DNA from: an uncultured Trueperaceae bacterium
Lineage (GTDB): Bacteria > Deinococcota > Deinococci > Deinococcales > Trueperaceae
Length of the DNA stretch: 64,000 nucleotides
Reading direction: 5' to 3'
NCBI GenBank assembly: GCA_937873495.1
Contig: CALMXZ010000007.1
Span: 1 to 64,000, forward strand
How positions within the stretch are numbered: position 1 is the first letter of the stretch; each line of letters begins with the position of its first letter. The notes under the pieces were generated by a model. That model was not told the origin of the DNA and ran no database searches. It saw only the letters and a program-made list of their open reading frames with translations. Made by a program: the position numbers and the translations under genes. This document shows positions 17,764-26,019 of this stretch, in pieces.

Positions 17764-18714
17764 GTGAGCAGCTCACCCGCGATCGCGGCGCCGCCGACCT
17801 CGTTACCGATGGGCCTGAGCATCGTCCCGTCGGGCGCGAGCCTGGAGTCGGTTGCCACCAAGGCCGGCACCCTGGACCTGCTGTCGTCGGCCCCGGGGAT
17901 CGAACTGGTGCGCGGCACCTTGAAGCGCGGCGAGCGCCTCAACTTCGTGCCGGCCGGGCCGGGCGAGGTCGGGGCTCACGAGGTGTGCCTGCTCACGGAC
18001 GGCACCCTCGTGGCGCCCGACACGCTGGGCGCCCAACGCCTGTCCGCCGGCAGCCTCATCACCTCGGAAGGGCTCCTGGAGCCCGTGAGCTTCACGGCGG
18101 AGACCTTCGTGCGCTTCGTCTACATCACCTCGTCCCCCATGTTCCATCACATCAGCCGCGACATGAACGAGTTGAGGCGGCTGGCCGTCGAGATAGAGGT
18201 GCGGGACGGCTACACGGCCGACCACTGCGAGCGTCTTCAACGCCTGTCCTACGCCACCGGCCTCGAGTTGGGCTTGAACCCCTCCCAGCTCTACGCCCTC
18301 GACTTCGGCTCCTACCTCCACGACGTCGGTAAGGTGCGCGTACCGGTCGCCATCCTCACGAAGCCGAGTGCGCTGGATGCCGGGGAGTGGGCGATCATCA
18401 AGCGGCACCCGTCCTTCGGCCGCGAGATGCTAGAGCCGACCTTCATGCGGGCGGCCAGCCCGATCGTCGAGCAGCACCACGAGCGCTCCGACGGCAGCGG
18501 CTATCCCTTCGGCCTCACCGAGAACGAGATCCTCGTCGAATCCGCCATCGTGGCCGTCGCAGACACGTACGACGCCATGACCTCGGATAGACCGTATTGC
18601 CGTGGCCGCTCGTCGGCCGAAGCCCTCGCCGAGCTCGATTCGCTGGCCGGCACCCGACTCCCCAAGGAGGTCGTCCGCGCTTTCCGGTCCGCGGTCAGCC
18701 AGTTACAGGAGTAG
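17764..18714 (+). CDS. HD-GYP phosphodiesterase with N-terminal cupin-like region
   Basis: A 316-residue protein from a GTG start. Residues about 45-115 look like a small beta-barrel (cupin-like) sensory region. From about 140 the HD-GYP signature is intact: YLHDVGK (His186, Asp187, Lys190), the metal-binding His215, QHHERSDGSGYP (238-248, including the GYP triad) and VADTYDAMT (267-273). HD-GYP enzymes hydrolyse cyclic di-GMP, and sometimes other cyclic dinucleotides, to linear products. No transmembrane segment is visible, so it should be cytosolic and respond to a ligand or partner through its N-terminus. It is transcribed away from the exporter. Confidence 0.88.
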   Translation: MSSSPAIAAPPTSLPMGLSIVPSGASLESVATKAGTLDLLSSAPGIELVRGTLKRGERLNFVPAGPGEVGAHEVCLLTDGTLVAPDTLGAQRLSAGSLITSEGLLEPVSFTAETFVRFVYITSSPMFHHISRDMNELRRLAVEIEVRDGYTADHCERLQRLSYATGLELGLNPSQLYALDFGSYLHDVGKVRVPVAILTKPSALDAGEWAIIKRHPSFGREMLEPTFMRAASPIVEQHHERSDGSGYPFGLTENEILVESAIVAVADTYDAMTSDRPYCRGRSSAEALAELDSLAGTRLPKEVVRAFRSAVSQLQE

Positions 18715-18785
18715 ACCGGAGTCTTTCGTCCCGACATCGACGTCCCGGCCGGCAGCCCAGGTGCCCGCCAGAACAGGAGAAGTTC

Positions 18786-19067
18786 TTGATAAACCGTCTG
18801 TCCAAACTACTCGTCGCCGTGCTGGCGCTGGCGGCGGTCGGCGGCGCCTTCGCGGCCGACCGGCACGTCACCGTGAGCCTGTCGCTGGTGACGGCCGTCC
18901 TCGACGTGCTGCCAACGGCAGGCCTCGGCGGGCCCCTGTACGACATGCAGGAGGGTGTCCATGCCGCGGTGACATCGCTTACCGGCGTCGCCGTGCCGCA
19001 CGACTACCTGTGGCTGCACGTCGGCAAGACGTCCATCCCGGTCGACCCCATCACGTTCAGCAAGTAG
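18786..19067 (+). CDS. Small secreted protein of unknown function
   Basis: The TTG at 18786 follows ACAGGAGAAG, a good ribosome site, and gives 93 residues starting MINRLSKLLVAVLALAAVGGAFAA, a clear signal peptide. The mature part is about 70 residues with no cysteines and ends VPVDPITFSK-like (DPITFSK). Longer in-frame starts upstream run into the preceding gene and are unlikely. A strong terminator follows directly, supporting a real transcription unit, possibly with the HD-GYP gene. Function unknown. Confidence 0.65.
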   Translation: MINRLSKLLVAVLALAAVGGAFAADRHVTVSLSLVTAVLDVLPTAGLGGPLYDMQEGVHAAVTSLTGVAVPHDYLWLHVGKTSIPVDPITFSK

Positions 19068-19085
19068 CGGCCCTTACTAGCACCA

Positions 19086-19123
19086 CGTCTTGCGGCCGGG
19101 CGAGATTGCCTGGCCGCAAGACG
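19086..19123 (+). terminator. Intrinsic terminator after the small secreted protein
   Basis: Perfect 12-bp stem CGTCTTGCGGCC / GGCCGCAAGACG with a 14-nt interval, followed by TTTGCTT. Confidence 0.8.
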
Positions 19124-19185
19124 TTTGCTTGCTGTCGAGAGAAGAAGTCCGCCGCGCCCGCCTTCGGGCAGCGGCAGAATGTCGC

Positions 19186-19989
19186 ATGCCCTCACAGGTA
19201 GACGCGCCGGCAGGCGCTCGCGTGACCTCCTACCGCGGAACGATCCTCGACCTGCTGATCGTGGCGCTGAACCTGCTCCTGTGGCCCTGGGCCACCGGGT
19301 GGCTGCTCGACCTCATCCGCGCCGCGCCGGACGAGCGGACCCGGGGTCTGATGATCGGCGTAGGGACGGCGGCGATGCTCATGCTCCCGGCCTGCGCCTC
19401 GATCCTGAAGCGCCGCCGCACCCAGGCGCGGCTCGCGGCCGAGGCCGAGCGCGCTGGCCTCGAGAGCGTCACCCTGCGAACGGGCTGCCTCTTCAACCCG
19501 ATCCTGTACCTGAGCACCAACCTGGTGCTCGGCTGCGCCGTCGTGGCCGGCCTCGGACCGATCGTGTTCGGGTCTGAGCTGATCGACCGTGGCGAGGTGT
19601 TCCTGCCGCTCATCTTCCTCGTCATCGGCGTGAGCATCTGGCAGACCGTCATCGTCTACGACTATTTCAAGCCCCTGCCCGCCAAGGCCCGTCCGTCGCG
19701 GTTCCTCGAGTCGCGCGCGGCGGAGTACCTCGGCGACGTCTGCATCTACGTCAACACGCTGTTCTTCCAGCTCGTGTGGGTGCTAGTAGCCAGCACGCAG
19801 TTCGAGCGCGTGAGTAGCTTCGCGGACCTGTTGGGCCGGCTCGGCTACATCTTCTTCGCCGCGCTGCTCGTGTACTTCCCGCCGCGCATGCTCTACCTGG
19901 TCGAGGAGCTGCGCAAGCCGAGAGGCTACGTGACGCTGCTGCTCGCCAACGCCGCGATGCTCTACCGGCTCGTCATGGGCGGCGGTTGA
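19186..19989 (+). CDS. Polytopic inner-membrane protein of unknown function
   Basis: The ATG at 19186 (MPSQVDAPAG) is preferred over the further-upstream start because the latter runs through the terminator region; it gives 267 residues. About six hydrophobic segments are visible, for example LLIVALNLLLWPWATGWLL, VFLPLIFLVIGVSIWQTVIV and LGYIFFAALLVYFPP, with a charged loop (ILKRRRTQARLAAEAER) after the second. No family motif is recognised. It converges with the ClC gene, leaving only 15 bp between stops. Confidence 0.6.
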   Translation: MPSQVDAPAGARVTSYRGTILDLLIVALNLLLWPWATGWLLDLIRAAPDERTRGLMIGVGTAAMLMLPACASILKRRRTQARLAAEAERAGLESVTLRTGCLFNPILYLSTNLVLGCAVVAGLGPIVFGSELIDRGEVFLPLIFLVIGVSIWQTVIVYDYFKPLPAKARPSRFLESRAAEYLGDVCIYVNTLFFQLVWVLVASTQFERVSSFADLLGRLGYIFFAALLVYFPPRMLYLVEELRKPRGYVTLLLANAAMLYRLVMGGG

Positions 19990-20004
19990 GGTAGCGGCGC
20001 AGCC

Positions 20005-21714
20005 TCAGGACCGCTCGCTCTCCCGAGTCAGGCGGCGCTTGAAGGCGCCCATCGACTCCTCCGTCGCAACCACCGTCAACCTGTCGCCGGCGTGCAGCTC
20101 GGTCGAGCCGTCGGGGATGATGGCCTCGTCGCCCCTCAGTACGCTCATCAGCAGCACCTCGGCAGGGAGCCCGAGCGCCCGCAGCGGGACCCCGGCCAGC
20201 CCGCTCCCCTCCGGGATCTGGGCCATGAACACGAGCTCCTGACCGCCGGCCAGCGGCACGCTGTCGCCCTGCTGGAGGCGCTTCACGAGTTCGCTGTCGA
20301 CGACGGCGGGGTCGAGTGTGACGGCGCGCTGCTTGAGCAGCCGCACCACGGTCTGCAGGTACTCCGCCTGATGCACGGGGCTGTCGCCCGGGTGCGGCAC
20401 GGCGTCCTCGTGGAGGGTGGGGTACTTCATGCCGCGGCTGAGGCGCTCCTGCACCATGAAGCTGATGGCCACCGCCATCATGGTCGGCAGGATGAGCTGG
20501 TAACCGCCCGTCATCTCGGCCACCATGATCAGCGTGGCCAGCGGGACCCGCGCGGCCCCGGCGAACACGGCCGCCATGCCGACCACCGCGAACGCCTGCA
20601 GGGGCGGCGCGGAGGGGGTGATGGCCCCCAACCCGGCGGCCATGAAGCCGCCGAGCATGACGCCGACGTACAGGCTCGGGGCGAAGGTACCGCCGGAGCC
20701 GCCTGAACCGATGGTCAGGGCCATGGTGACGAGCTTGCCTAGCGCCAACACGAGCATCAGCCATAGGCCAAGGTGACCGTCGAGAGCGAGCTGCATCCAG
20801 CCGTAGCCGCTGCCTAGCAGCTGCGGGAACACCATCCCGATCAGCCCCATCGCCAACCCGCCCAGCGCCGGCTTCAGGAAGGTGGGCGTCCTCAGCGCGG
20901 AGAACCAGTCGCGGACGGCGTAGTAGACGAGCGGGACGAGCACCGCCATGAGCCCGGCCGCCACGCCGAGGAGGGCGTACCAACCGAGTTCACGCACGCC
21001 CGTGAAGGCGATGCCGCCGCTCAGCTCGAACAGGGGCGCGAAGCCCGTGAAGGTGCCGCTGACGGCATACGCCGTGGCCGCGCCGATGAACGTGAAGACG
21101 AGGGCCGCGCTCTCGAAGGCCAGGCTGCTGTACAGCACCTCGACGGCGAAGATCGCCGTGCCGAGGGGGCTGCGGAAGATGGCGGACAGGCCGGCGGCCA
21201 TGCCCGCCAGCATGAGCGTGCGCCGCTCGTCGTCCGGCAGCCTCAACCAGGTGGCCGTGATGGCCCCGAAGCCCGACGCGATCTGCGCGGTGGGGCCCTC
21301 GCGGCCCGCCGAGCCGCCTGAGCCGATGGTGATGGCGCTCGCGATGGTCTTGACGATGGGGATGCGCGTCCTCACGTAGCCACCGAGGCGGTGGAACGAG
21401 CGGATCGCGGCGTCCGTGCCATGCCCCTCGGCCTCCGGCGCCAGCGCCACGATCAGCACCCCCACGAGCAGACCGCCGAGGGTCGTCGACACCGGGATCA
21501 ACCAGTTGAGCACGGGCTGCGCCGGAGCGGCGCCGAGCGCCACCGCCCGCTCCGGCTCGAGGGCGGGCATGCCAGCGATGCCGACGATGAACAGGTCGCT
21601 GGCGACGTTCACCATCCAGAGGAACAGGTGCGCCCCGCCCGCGCCGACGAAGCCGACGACGATGCTGAGGAGTATCAGCCTTGAGGTCTTGTCGAGTTTG
21701 AGGAGCCAGGTCAC
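20005..21714 (-). CDS. ClC-type chloride channel/transporter with C-terminal TrkA-C-like domain
   Basis: A 569-residue protein from a GTG start (AAGGGCG upstream). ClC selectivity-filter motifs are present: GSGGSAGREGP, GSGGSGGTFAPSL and the matching helix-N region, with about ten or more membrane segments. Residues from about 470 form a soluble regulatory domain like TrkA-C/RCK-C (VPLAGGQELVFMAQIPEGSGLAGVPLRAL), which binds nucleotides or ligands in related channels. Prokaryotic ClC proteins exchange Cl- for H+ or conduct Cl-. The gating Glu is present (GREGP). It may act in acid or osmotic response. Confidence 0.9.
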   Translation of the reverse strand: MTWLLKLDKTSRLILLSIVVGFVGAGGAHLFLWMVNVASDLFIVGIAGMPALEPERAVALGAAPAQPVLNWLIPVSTTLGGLLVGVLIVALAPEAEGHGTDAAIRSFHRLGGYVRTRIPIVKTIASAITIGSGGSAGREGPTAQIASGFGAITATWLRLPDDERRTLMLAGMAAGLSAIFRSPLGTAIFAVEVLYSSLAFESAALVFTFIGAATAYAVSGTFTGFAPLFELSGGIAFTGVRELGWYALLGVAAGLMAVLVPLVYYAVRDWFSALRTPTFLKPALGGLAMGLIGMVFPQLLGSGYGWMQLALDGHLGLWLMLVLALGKLVTMALTIGSGGSGGTFAPSLYVGVMLGGFMAAGLGAITPSAPPLQAFAVVGMAAVFAGAARVPLATLIMVAEMTGGYQLILPTMMAVAISFMVQERLSRGMKYPTLHEDAVPHPGDSPVHQAEYLQTVVRLLKQRAVTLDPAVVDSELVKRLQQGDSVPLAGGQELVFMAQIPEGSGLAGVPLRALGLPAEVLLMSVLRGDEAIIPDGSTELHAGDRLTVVATEESMGAFKRRLTRESERS

Positions 21715-21783
21715 GGACGCCCTTCTGAACCGGCATACGGTAACCCGCGCCGTCGCCCGTACGGCCCCGGTCCAACTAGCGGT

Positions 21784-22596
21784 TCAGCGCCCGCCGTCTC
21801 GAACTACCGGTCTGACGGTCAGGGCCTGCATCACGGTCCCGAAAGGGCCGCTCTCGTCGTGCAGGATGCAGTGGGTGACACCGAGGCCGGTCGGCCCGAA
21901 CGAGACGGACGTGTCAAGCCCCAACCAGCCGGCGCGGGGCGCGCGGAAGAAGTGCACAGTCAGGTCGAGGTTAGGGAAAGCCGCCTCGTCCATCGCCACG
22001 CGCGGGGAGACACCGTTGGCCACGTCGATGAGCCCGATGACCCTGGTCGTGGCGCTCGCCGGCTCGCCCTCGACCAGGTCAAGGTCCGTGCGCACCCAGC
22101 TCGTCGCGCGGCCAGGCCCTCGTTCGTGGCGCCTGAGCTCAACGCTGCGCACGAACTCGCCGTACCAGTACGCGCCGAGTCGCGCGGGAGGCGCGTCGTC
22201 GGGGCCAGGGATGCTCGGCAGGTCGGTGCCCGCCAGGTGGCTCGTCGGGAACTCCGCCGCCAGCCAGGCGCGCGCGACGACCGCGGGCCGACCGGCGTGG
22301 CTCAGCACGGCGCCGACGAGTTCGATTGTCTTGCCCGGCCGCACGAGCTCCACCGCGATGTCGACCGGCTCGACCGGGAGCACGCCGAGGATGTCGAAGG
22401 TAACGCGCGCCACCTGGAGGTCGCCGCGGCCCCGACGTGCCGCGTCGCCCGCGATGGCGTGAGCCAACGCCCCGAAGAGCGGGGCGACGTGGTACTCGGC
22501 GGGGTTCCAGGCGCCGCCCACGTGCTCGGTCGGGCGCAGGCGCGTGGCCGATTCGCGCACGAAGTAGGCGCCATGGGTCGCGTCACCGTCGGTCAT
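21784..22596 (-). CDS. Acyl-CoA thioesterase-like protein (double hot-dog)
   Basis: A 270-residue protein with two hot-dog repeats: the first around VGGAWNPAEYHVAPLFGALAHA, with strands RVTFDILGVLPVEPVDIAVELVRPGKTIELVGAVL, and the second around LTVHFFRAPRAGWLGLDTSVSFGPTGLG. This is the TesB/thioesterase-family layout; the substrate is unknown. The ATG lies 7 bp after the stop of the EamA gene, so both probably belong to the same ykkC-controlled transcript. No signal peptide, so cytosolic. Confidence 0.7.
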   Translation of the reverse strand: MTDGDATHGAYFVRESATRLRPTEHVGGAWNPAEYHVAPLFGALAHAIAGDAARRGRGDLQVARVTFDILGVLPVEPVDIAVELVRPGKTIELVGAVLSHAGRPAVVARAWLAAEFPTSHLAGTDLPSIPGPDDAPPARLGAYWYGEFVRSVELRRHERGPGRATSWVRTDLDLVEGEPASATTRVIGLIDVANGVSPRVAMDEAAFPNLDLTVHFFRAPRAGWLGLDTSVSFGPTGLGVTHCILHDESGPFGTVMQALTVRPVVRDGGR

Positions 22597-22603
22597 CTGG
22601 GCA

Positions 22604-23530
22604 TCATCGCATCCTCCGCCGCACCTGGACCACCACCGTCCCGACCACTACCAACCCGAACGCCATGAGTTGCCTGGCCCCGAGCGGCTCGCCGAGGAAG
22701 AAGTAGGCGAGCAACGCGATCTGGACGAGCATCGTGTTGTTGATGACGCTCGACTCGGTGGCCGAGAGCCGGCGCAGCGTCAGGTTCCAGAGCGTGAAGG
22801 CGAAAGCGGTGTTGACGAGGGCGAGCCACGCCACGATCAGCCAACCGCGTACGGAGAGCGTCGGGAGGCCCTGGACGGCCACACCCGCCCCCAGCAGCAC
22901 GAGCGCGCCAGCACCCATGCTCACGGCCGTTACGAGGAGCGGCGCCAGCTGACCGCCGCGGTTCACGGCGCGGCCGAGCAGCGCCGAGCCGGCGTTGGCC
23001 AGCGCGCCGACGCCCGCGACCAGCCAACCGACCGCGGCCCCCGCGGCAGCGATGCCGATGGTTTCCCCACCGGGCAGGAAGTACACGAGGACCCCGACCA
23101 GCACGAGCGCCACTCCGATCCATTGCAGCGGCTTGAGGGCCTCGGCGAGCAAGAAGGTGCCGAGCAGCGCGACGAGGACCGGAGTGAGCGAGAGCGCGAG
23201 GCTCACCGACTGCGCGGGAAGGTAGGCGAGGGCCACGAACTGGGCACCTTGCGTGACGCTGTACATGACGAGGCCGAGCAGCACGAGGTTCCGCCACGAC
23301 CGCCCGTCCAGCGCACGGACGGCCACCCGCCTCGCGGGACTGGCGAGCAGGGCCGCCCAGAGGACGACGGCGGCGAGCGCGTAGCGCAAGCCTGCGAAGG
23401 TCAGCGGCGGGATCTCGCCAAGGCCCTGCTTGATGAGCACCCACGAGCTCGACCAGAGCAGGGTGACGAACAGCGCTTGTAGGACCACGGCGAGGTGGTT
23501 GCCAGACAGTGATACGGGTTCTCGAGACAT
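22604..23530 (-). CDS. EamA/DMT-family transporter under a ykkC-class riboswitch
   Basis: A 308-residue protein with ten predicted helices in two EamA repeats, for example VVLQALFVTLLWSSSWVLIKQGLGEIPP at the start and SSVINNTMLVQIALLAYFFLGEPL near the end. A GGAGG site lies 9 bp before the ATG. DMT transporters move small metabolites or export toxic compounds. The long structured 5' leader matches ykkC riboswitch core sequences. If the ligand is guanidine, this protein would be a guanidine exporter, like the SMR proteins commonly under that riboswitch. The ligand class is not settled by sequence alone. Confidence 0.85.
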   Translation of the reverse strand: MSREPVSLSGNHLAVVLQALFVTLLWSSSWVLIKQGLGEIPPLTFAGLRYALAAVVLWAALLASPARRVAVRALDGRSWRNLVLLGLVMYSVTQGAQFVALAYLPAQSVSLALSLTPVLVALLGTFLLAEALKPLQWIGVALVLVGVLVYFLPGGETIGIAAAGAAVGWLVAGVGALANAGSALLGRAVNRGGQLAPLLVTAVSMGAGALVLLGAGVAVQGLPTLSVRGWLIVAWLALVNTAFAFTLWNLTLRRLSATESSVINNTMLVQIALLAYFFLGEPLGARQLMAFGLVVVGTVVVQVRRRMR

Positions 23531-23604
23531 GCCGTGCCTCCGGTTGGTTCGCGCGGCTCGCCCGGGCTGGATCGGGGCCCAGCTACCGCCTGCGCGAGAC
23601 CTAC

Positions 23605-23790
23605 CCCCTCGAGGCTTCTATCCGATGAGGTGCCTGCCGCCCACGTCCGCTTGCCTGTCTCGGCCGCCGCTCGAGCGGCGTTCGCGGAAGCGCGGAGCGA
23701 CGTTACGTGGCGCTCGGTCCTGGCCCGGTGATGCACGGTGTCATTGATCTCGTGCGGTGTCGACGGAACCCTAGCCACCCTTCGGTCGCC
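23605..23790 (-). promoter_or_regulatory. ykkC-class riboswitch (guanidine-I or related) in the EamA leader
   Basis: Read on the minus strand, three ykkC core elements occur in order: CUAGGGUUCCG at 23774-23764 (exact), CCAGGACCGAGCG (like ACUGGUCCGAGAG) about 65 nt further, and GGAUAGAAGCC at 23623-23613 (10 of 11 to GGAUAAAAGCC). The flanks GGCGACC and GGUCUCGC can pair as the P1 stem with a bulge. The variable arm between the elements carries a GC-rich hairpin (CCGCTCGAGCGG). The ribosome site of the transporter lies about 60 nt downstream. Motifs are recalled from the family consensus; subclass (guanidine, ppGpp, PRPP or other) is open. Confidence 0.72.
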
Positions 23791-24017
23791 AGGCAAGCGT
23801 AACCTGCGAGCGGCCGACTAGCCACTCTGGCCGCGATCAGGTAGATGATCAGGCAGAAGTGACAAGGCTAGCGCATTTTGTCATCGCTGGACCCGACTAA
23901 TCCAACACCGACAAAATCCACCTACCGCCTGGCCGGCCGCCCCTACCATCCACCCAACCGGGATCTCGGCTCAGTAACGACTACTCACGAGGCCAGCCGG
24001 CCCGGAAGTGGAGCACC
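23791..24017. other. Intergenic region with candidate minus-strand promoter
   Basis: No gene is supported here. On the minus strand, TTGTCA (23865-23860) and TACCTG (23843-23838), 16 bp apart, could drive the riboswitch transcript. Two GATCAG direct repeats flank the -10 (23835-23852) and may form an operator. The rest, 23866-24017, shows nothing recognisable. Confidence 0.35.
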
Positions 24018-25838
24018 TTACTCACCCGCCGCCACCACCCCATGCGTCTTCCGCAACGGCTTCTCGGGCAGGAACCAGGTGGCGAACCAGCCGACGAGGA
24101 TGATGAACACGACGATGAAGTAGATGTGCGTCACCGCCGACGCGAACGACACGCGGACGGCGCGCACCACCTGGGTGGTGACGGCCTGTTCCTGGCGCGT
24201 GAACTCCTCGCGCAACCTGTCGACGAAGGCGGACCGCGCGGCCTCGTTGCTCTTCGTGGCGCGGTAGCCGGTCATGACGCCGAGGATCGCCTCGTCCGGC
24301 ATGGCGGACCCGGCCAGGACCCGCGAGACCTCGCCGTCGTCGCCGGCCATCACGGCCGCAGCGAGCTCGTCGTAAGTCCGCTCGAACTGCTCCGCGATCC
24401 CCTGCGCGATGGCTTCCGGACCGCCGGAGGTCGCCCCCTCCGTCGAGATGCCGCTCGGTCCGCCGAGCCCGCCCGGCGCGGCGCCGGCCGGCATGTTGGT
24501 GGCGAACGCCGTCACGAGGCCGGTGGTCAGGACCGTGCCGAGCAGCGCCGTGCCCAGCGCGCCGCCGATCTGCCTGAAGAACTGGACGGCGCTGGTAGCC
24601 TGGCCGATCTTCCGGAAGTCGACGGAGTTCTGCACGGCCAAGGTGTAGAGAGGCATGGTGGGACCGAGGCCGAGGCCGGCGATCACCATGAAGAGGGTGA
24701 CGCGCCAGTAGGGCACGTCGGGGCCCATGCTCGAGAGCAGGTAGACGCCGACCAGGAGCACGCCGCCCCCGACGAGGAGGATGCGCCGGTAATGCCCGAA
24801 GCGCGAGACGAGCTGCCCGGCGATGGTCGAGCCGACCGTAACGCCGAGCGACAACGGCACGAGGCTCAGGCCCGCGCGCGTGGCGGACACGCCGAGCACG
24901 TTGACCATGAAGAGCGGCAGGAACGCGATGATGCTCAGGAAGGCCGCGCCGTGGAAGAACACGGCGATGTTCGCCGTGCGGAAGACCTTGTCCCGGAAGA
25001 GGGTCATGTCGAGGATGGGGCTCCTCGCGAACAGCGAGCGCAGCACGAACAGGGTGAGCACGACCACACCGACGCCGAGGAGCACCAAGGTCGTCGGCGA
25101 GCCCCACGGGTACTCGGTCTTGTCGAGCTGCAGCCCGAGGACCGCCGGCCCGAGCCCGCCGAAGAGGAGTGCGACGGAGAGCAGGTCGAGTCGGCCCTTC
25201 TCCCCCCTCGGCACCAGGCGCGGCATACGAGTTATGACGAACCAGAGGGCCAGGATGCCGAACGGCAGGTTCACGTAGAAGACCCAGCGCCAGCCGGCGA
25301 TGCCGGGGATGAGGCTGCCGCCGTGGTCGGTGAGGAAGCCGCCGATGAGCGGCCCGAGCACGCTGGCGATCCCGAACACGCTGCCGACCAGACCCTGGTA
25401 CCTGCCGCGCTCGGCAGGCGGGAAGAGGTCGGCGATGATTATGAACGCGAGCCCGAGCAGTCCTGCGCCGCCGAGGCCCTGGAAGGCGCGGAAGACGATC
25501 AACTGGGTCATGCCGTCGCCCAGCAGGGGTAGCGCTCCGAACTCGCCCGCCAACCCGCACAGGAACGAGCCGCTCAGGAAGAGCCCGATGGCCCAGAGTT
25601 CGACCTTCTTACGGTCGTACATGTCGGCGAGCTTGCCGTAGATGGGAACGAGCACCGTCGAGACCATCAGGTACGCGGTGAAGACCCACGCGTAGCGGTC
25701 GAGCCCGCCCAGGTCCTCGACGATCTTCGGGAGCGCGGTGGACACGATCGTCTGATCGATGGCCGCCAGGAACATGGCCAGGAGGATGCCGGCGAGGATG
25801 TAGTTCCGGTCGCGGATGGAGATCGGGGCGCTGCTCAC
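24018..25838 (-). CDS. MFS drug/proton antiporter, 14-TM DHA2 (EmrB/QacA) type
   Basis: The GTG at 25838 (VSSAPISIRDRNY) is chosen because a TACCAT box lies 7 nt upstream, the leaderless pattern of this genome; the longer frame to 25973 has no such support. 606 residues. The family motifs are clear: LAAIDQTIVSTALPKI in helix 1, the motif A-like loop GKLADMYDRKKV, RAFQGLGGAGLLG and motif C-like GPLIGGFLTD. An unusual 120-residue stretch between the last helices (about 450-570) is rich in acidic residues and Gly. It likely exports a hydrophobic drug or solute in exchange for protons. Confidence 0.9.
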   Translation of the reverse strand: MSSAPISIRDRNYILAGILLAMFLAAIDQTIVSTALPKIVEDLGGLDRYAWVFTAYLMVSTVLVPIYGKLADMYDRKKVELWAIGLFLSGSFLCGLAGEFGALPLLGDGMTQLIVFRAFQGLGGAGLLGLAFIIIADLFPPAERGRYQGLVGSVFGIASVLGPLIGGFLTDHGGSLIPGIAGWRWVFYVNLPFGILALWFVITRMPRLVPRGEKGRLDLLSVALLFGGLGPAVLGLQLDKTEYPWGSPTTLVLLGVGVVVLTLFVLRSLFARSPILDMTLFRDKVFRTANIAVFFHGAAFLSIIAFLPLFMVNVLGVSATRAGLSLVPLSLGVTVGSTIAGQLVSRFGHYRRILLVGGGVLLVGVYLLSSMGPDVPYWRVTLFMVIAGLGLGPTMPLYTLAVQNSVDFRKIGQATSAVQFFRQIGGALGTALLGTVLTTGLVTAFATNMPAGAAPGGLGGPSGISTEGATSGGPEAIAQGIAEQFERTYDELAAAVMAGDDGEVSRVLAGSAMPDEAILGVMTGYRATKSNEAARSAFVDRLREEFTRQEQAVTTQVVRAVRVSFASAVTHIYFIVVFIILVGWFATWFLPEKPLRKTHGVVAAGE

Positions 25839-25845
25839 GCGGCGA

Positions 25846-25851
25846 ATGGTA
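25846..25851 (-). promoter_or_regulatory. Leaderless -10 box, MFS exporter
   Basis: TACCAT on the minus strand lies 7 nt before the GTG start, so the transcript would begin at or next to the start codon. Confidence 0.5.
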
Positions 25852-26019
25852 TCGCAAGGCGCCACCGACGGACCATCCGGCGACACCGTCGCCACGCGCC
25901 GCGCGCGGCCCTGCCGTGAGGGGCTGTCTCCGCGCCGGGGCTCGGCGCGCGTTACGGCGCGCTCCACGCTCACGCGGCGCTATCTGTCGCGCCAGCGGGC
26001 TATCCTCGGCCTACCTGAG

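Noticed and set aside
23731-23790. Promoter TTGCCT-17-TAGGGT for the EamA gene
   Set aside because: The apparent -10 is part of the conserved CUAGGGUUCCG riboswitch core, so transcription must start further upstream.
24042-25532. 496-codon plus-strand frame opposite the MFS transporter
   Set aside because: Composition (Glu, His, Asp, Arg, Gly) is typical of antisense of a membrane protein in GC-rich DNA.
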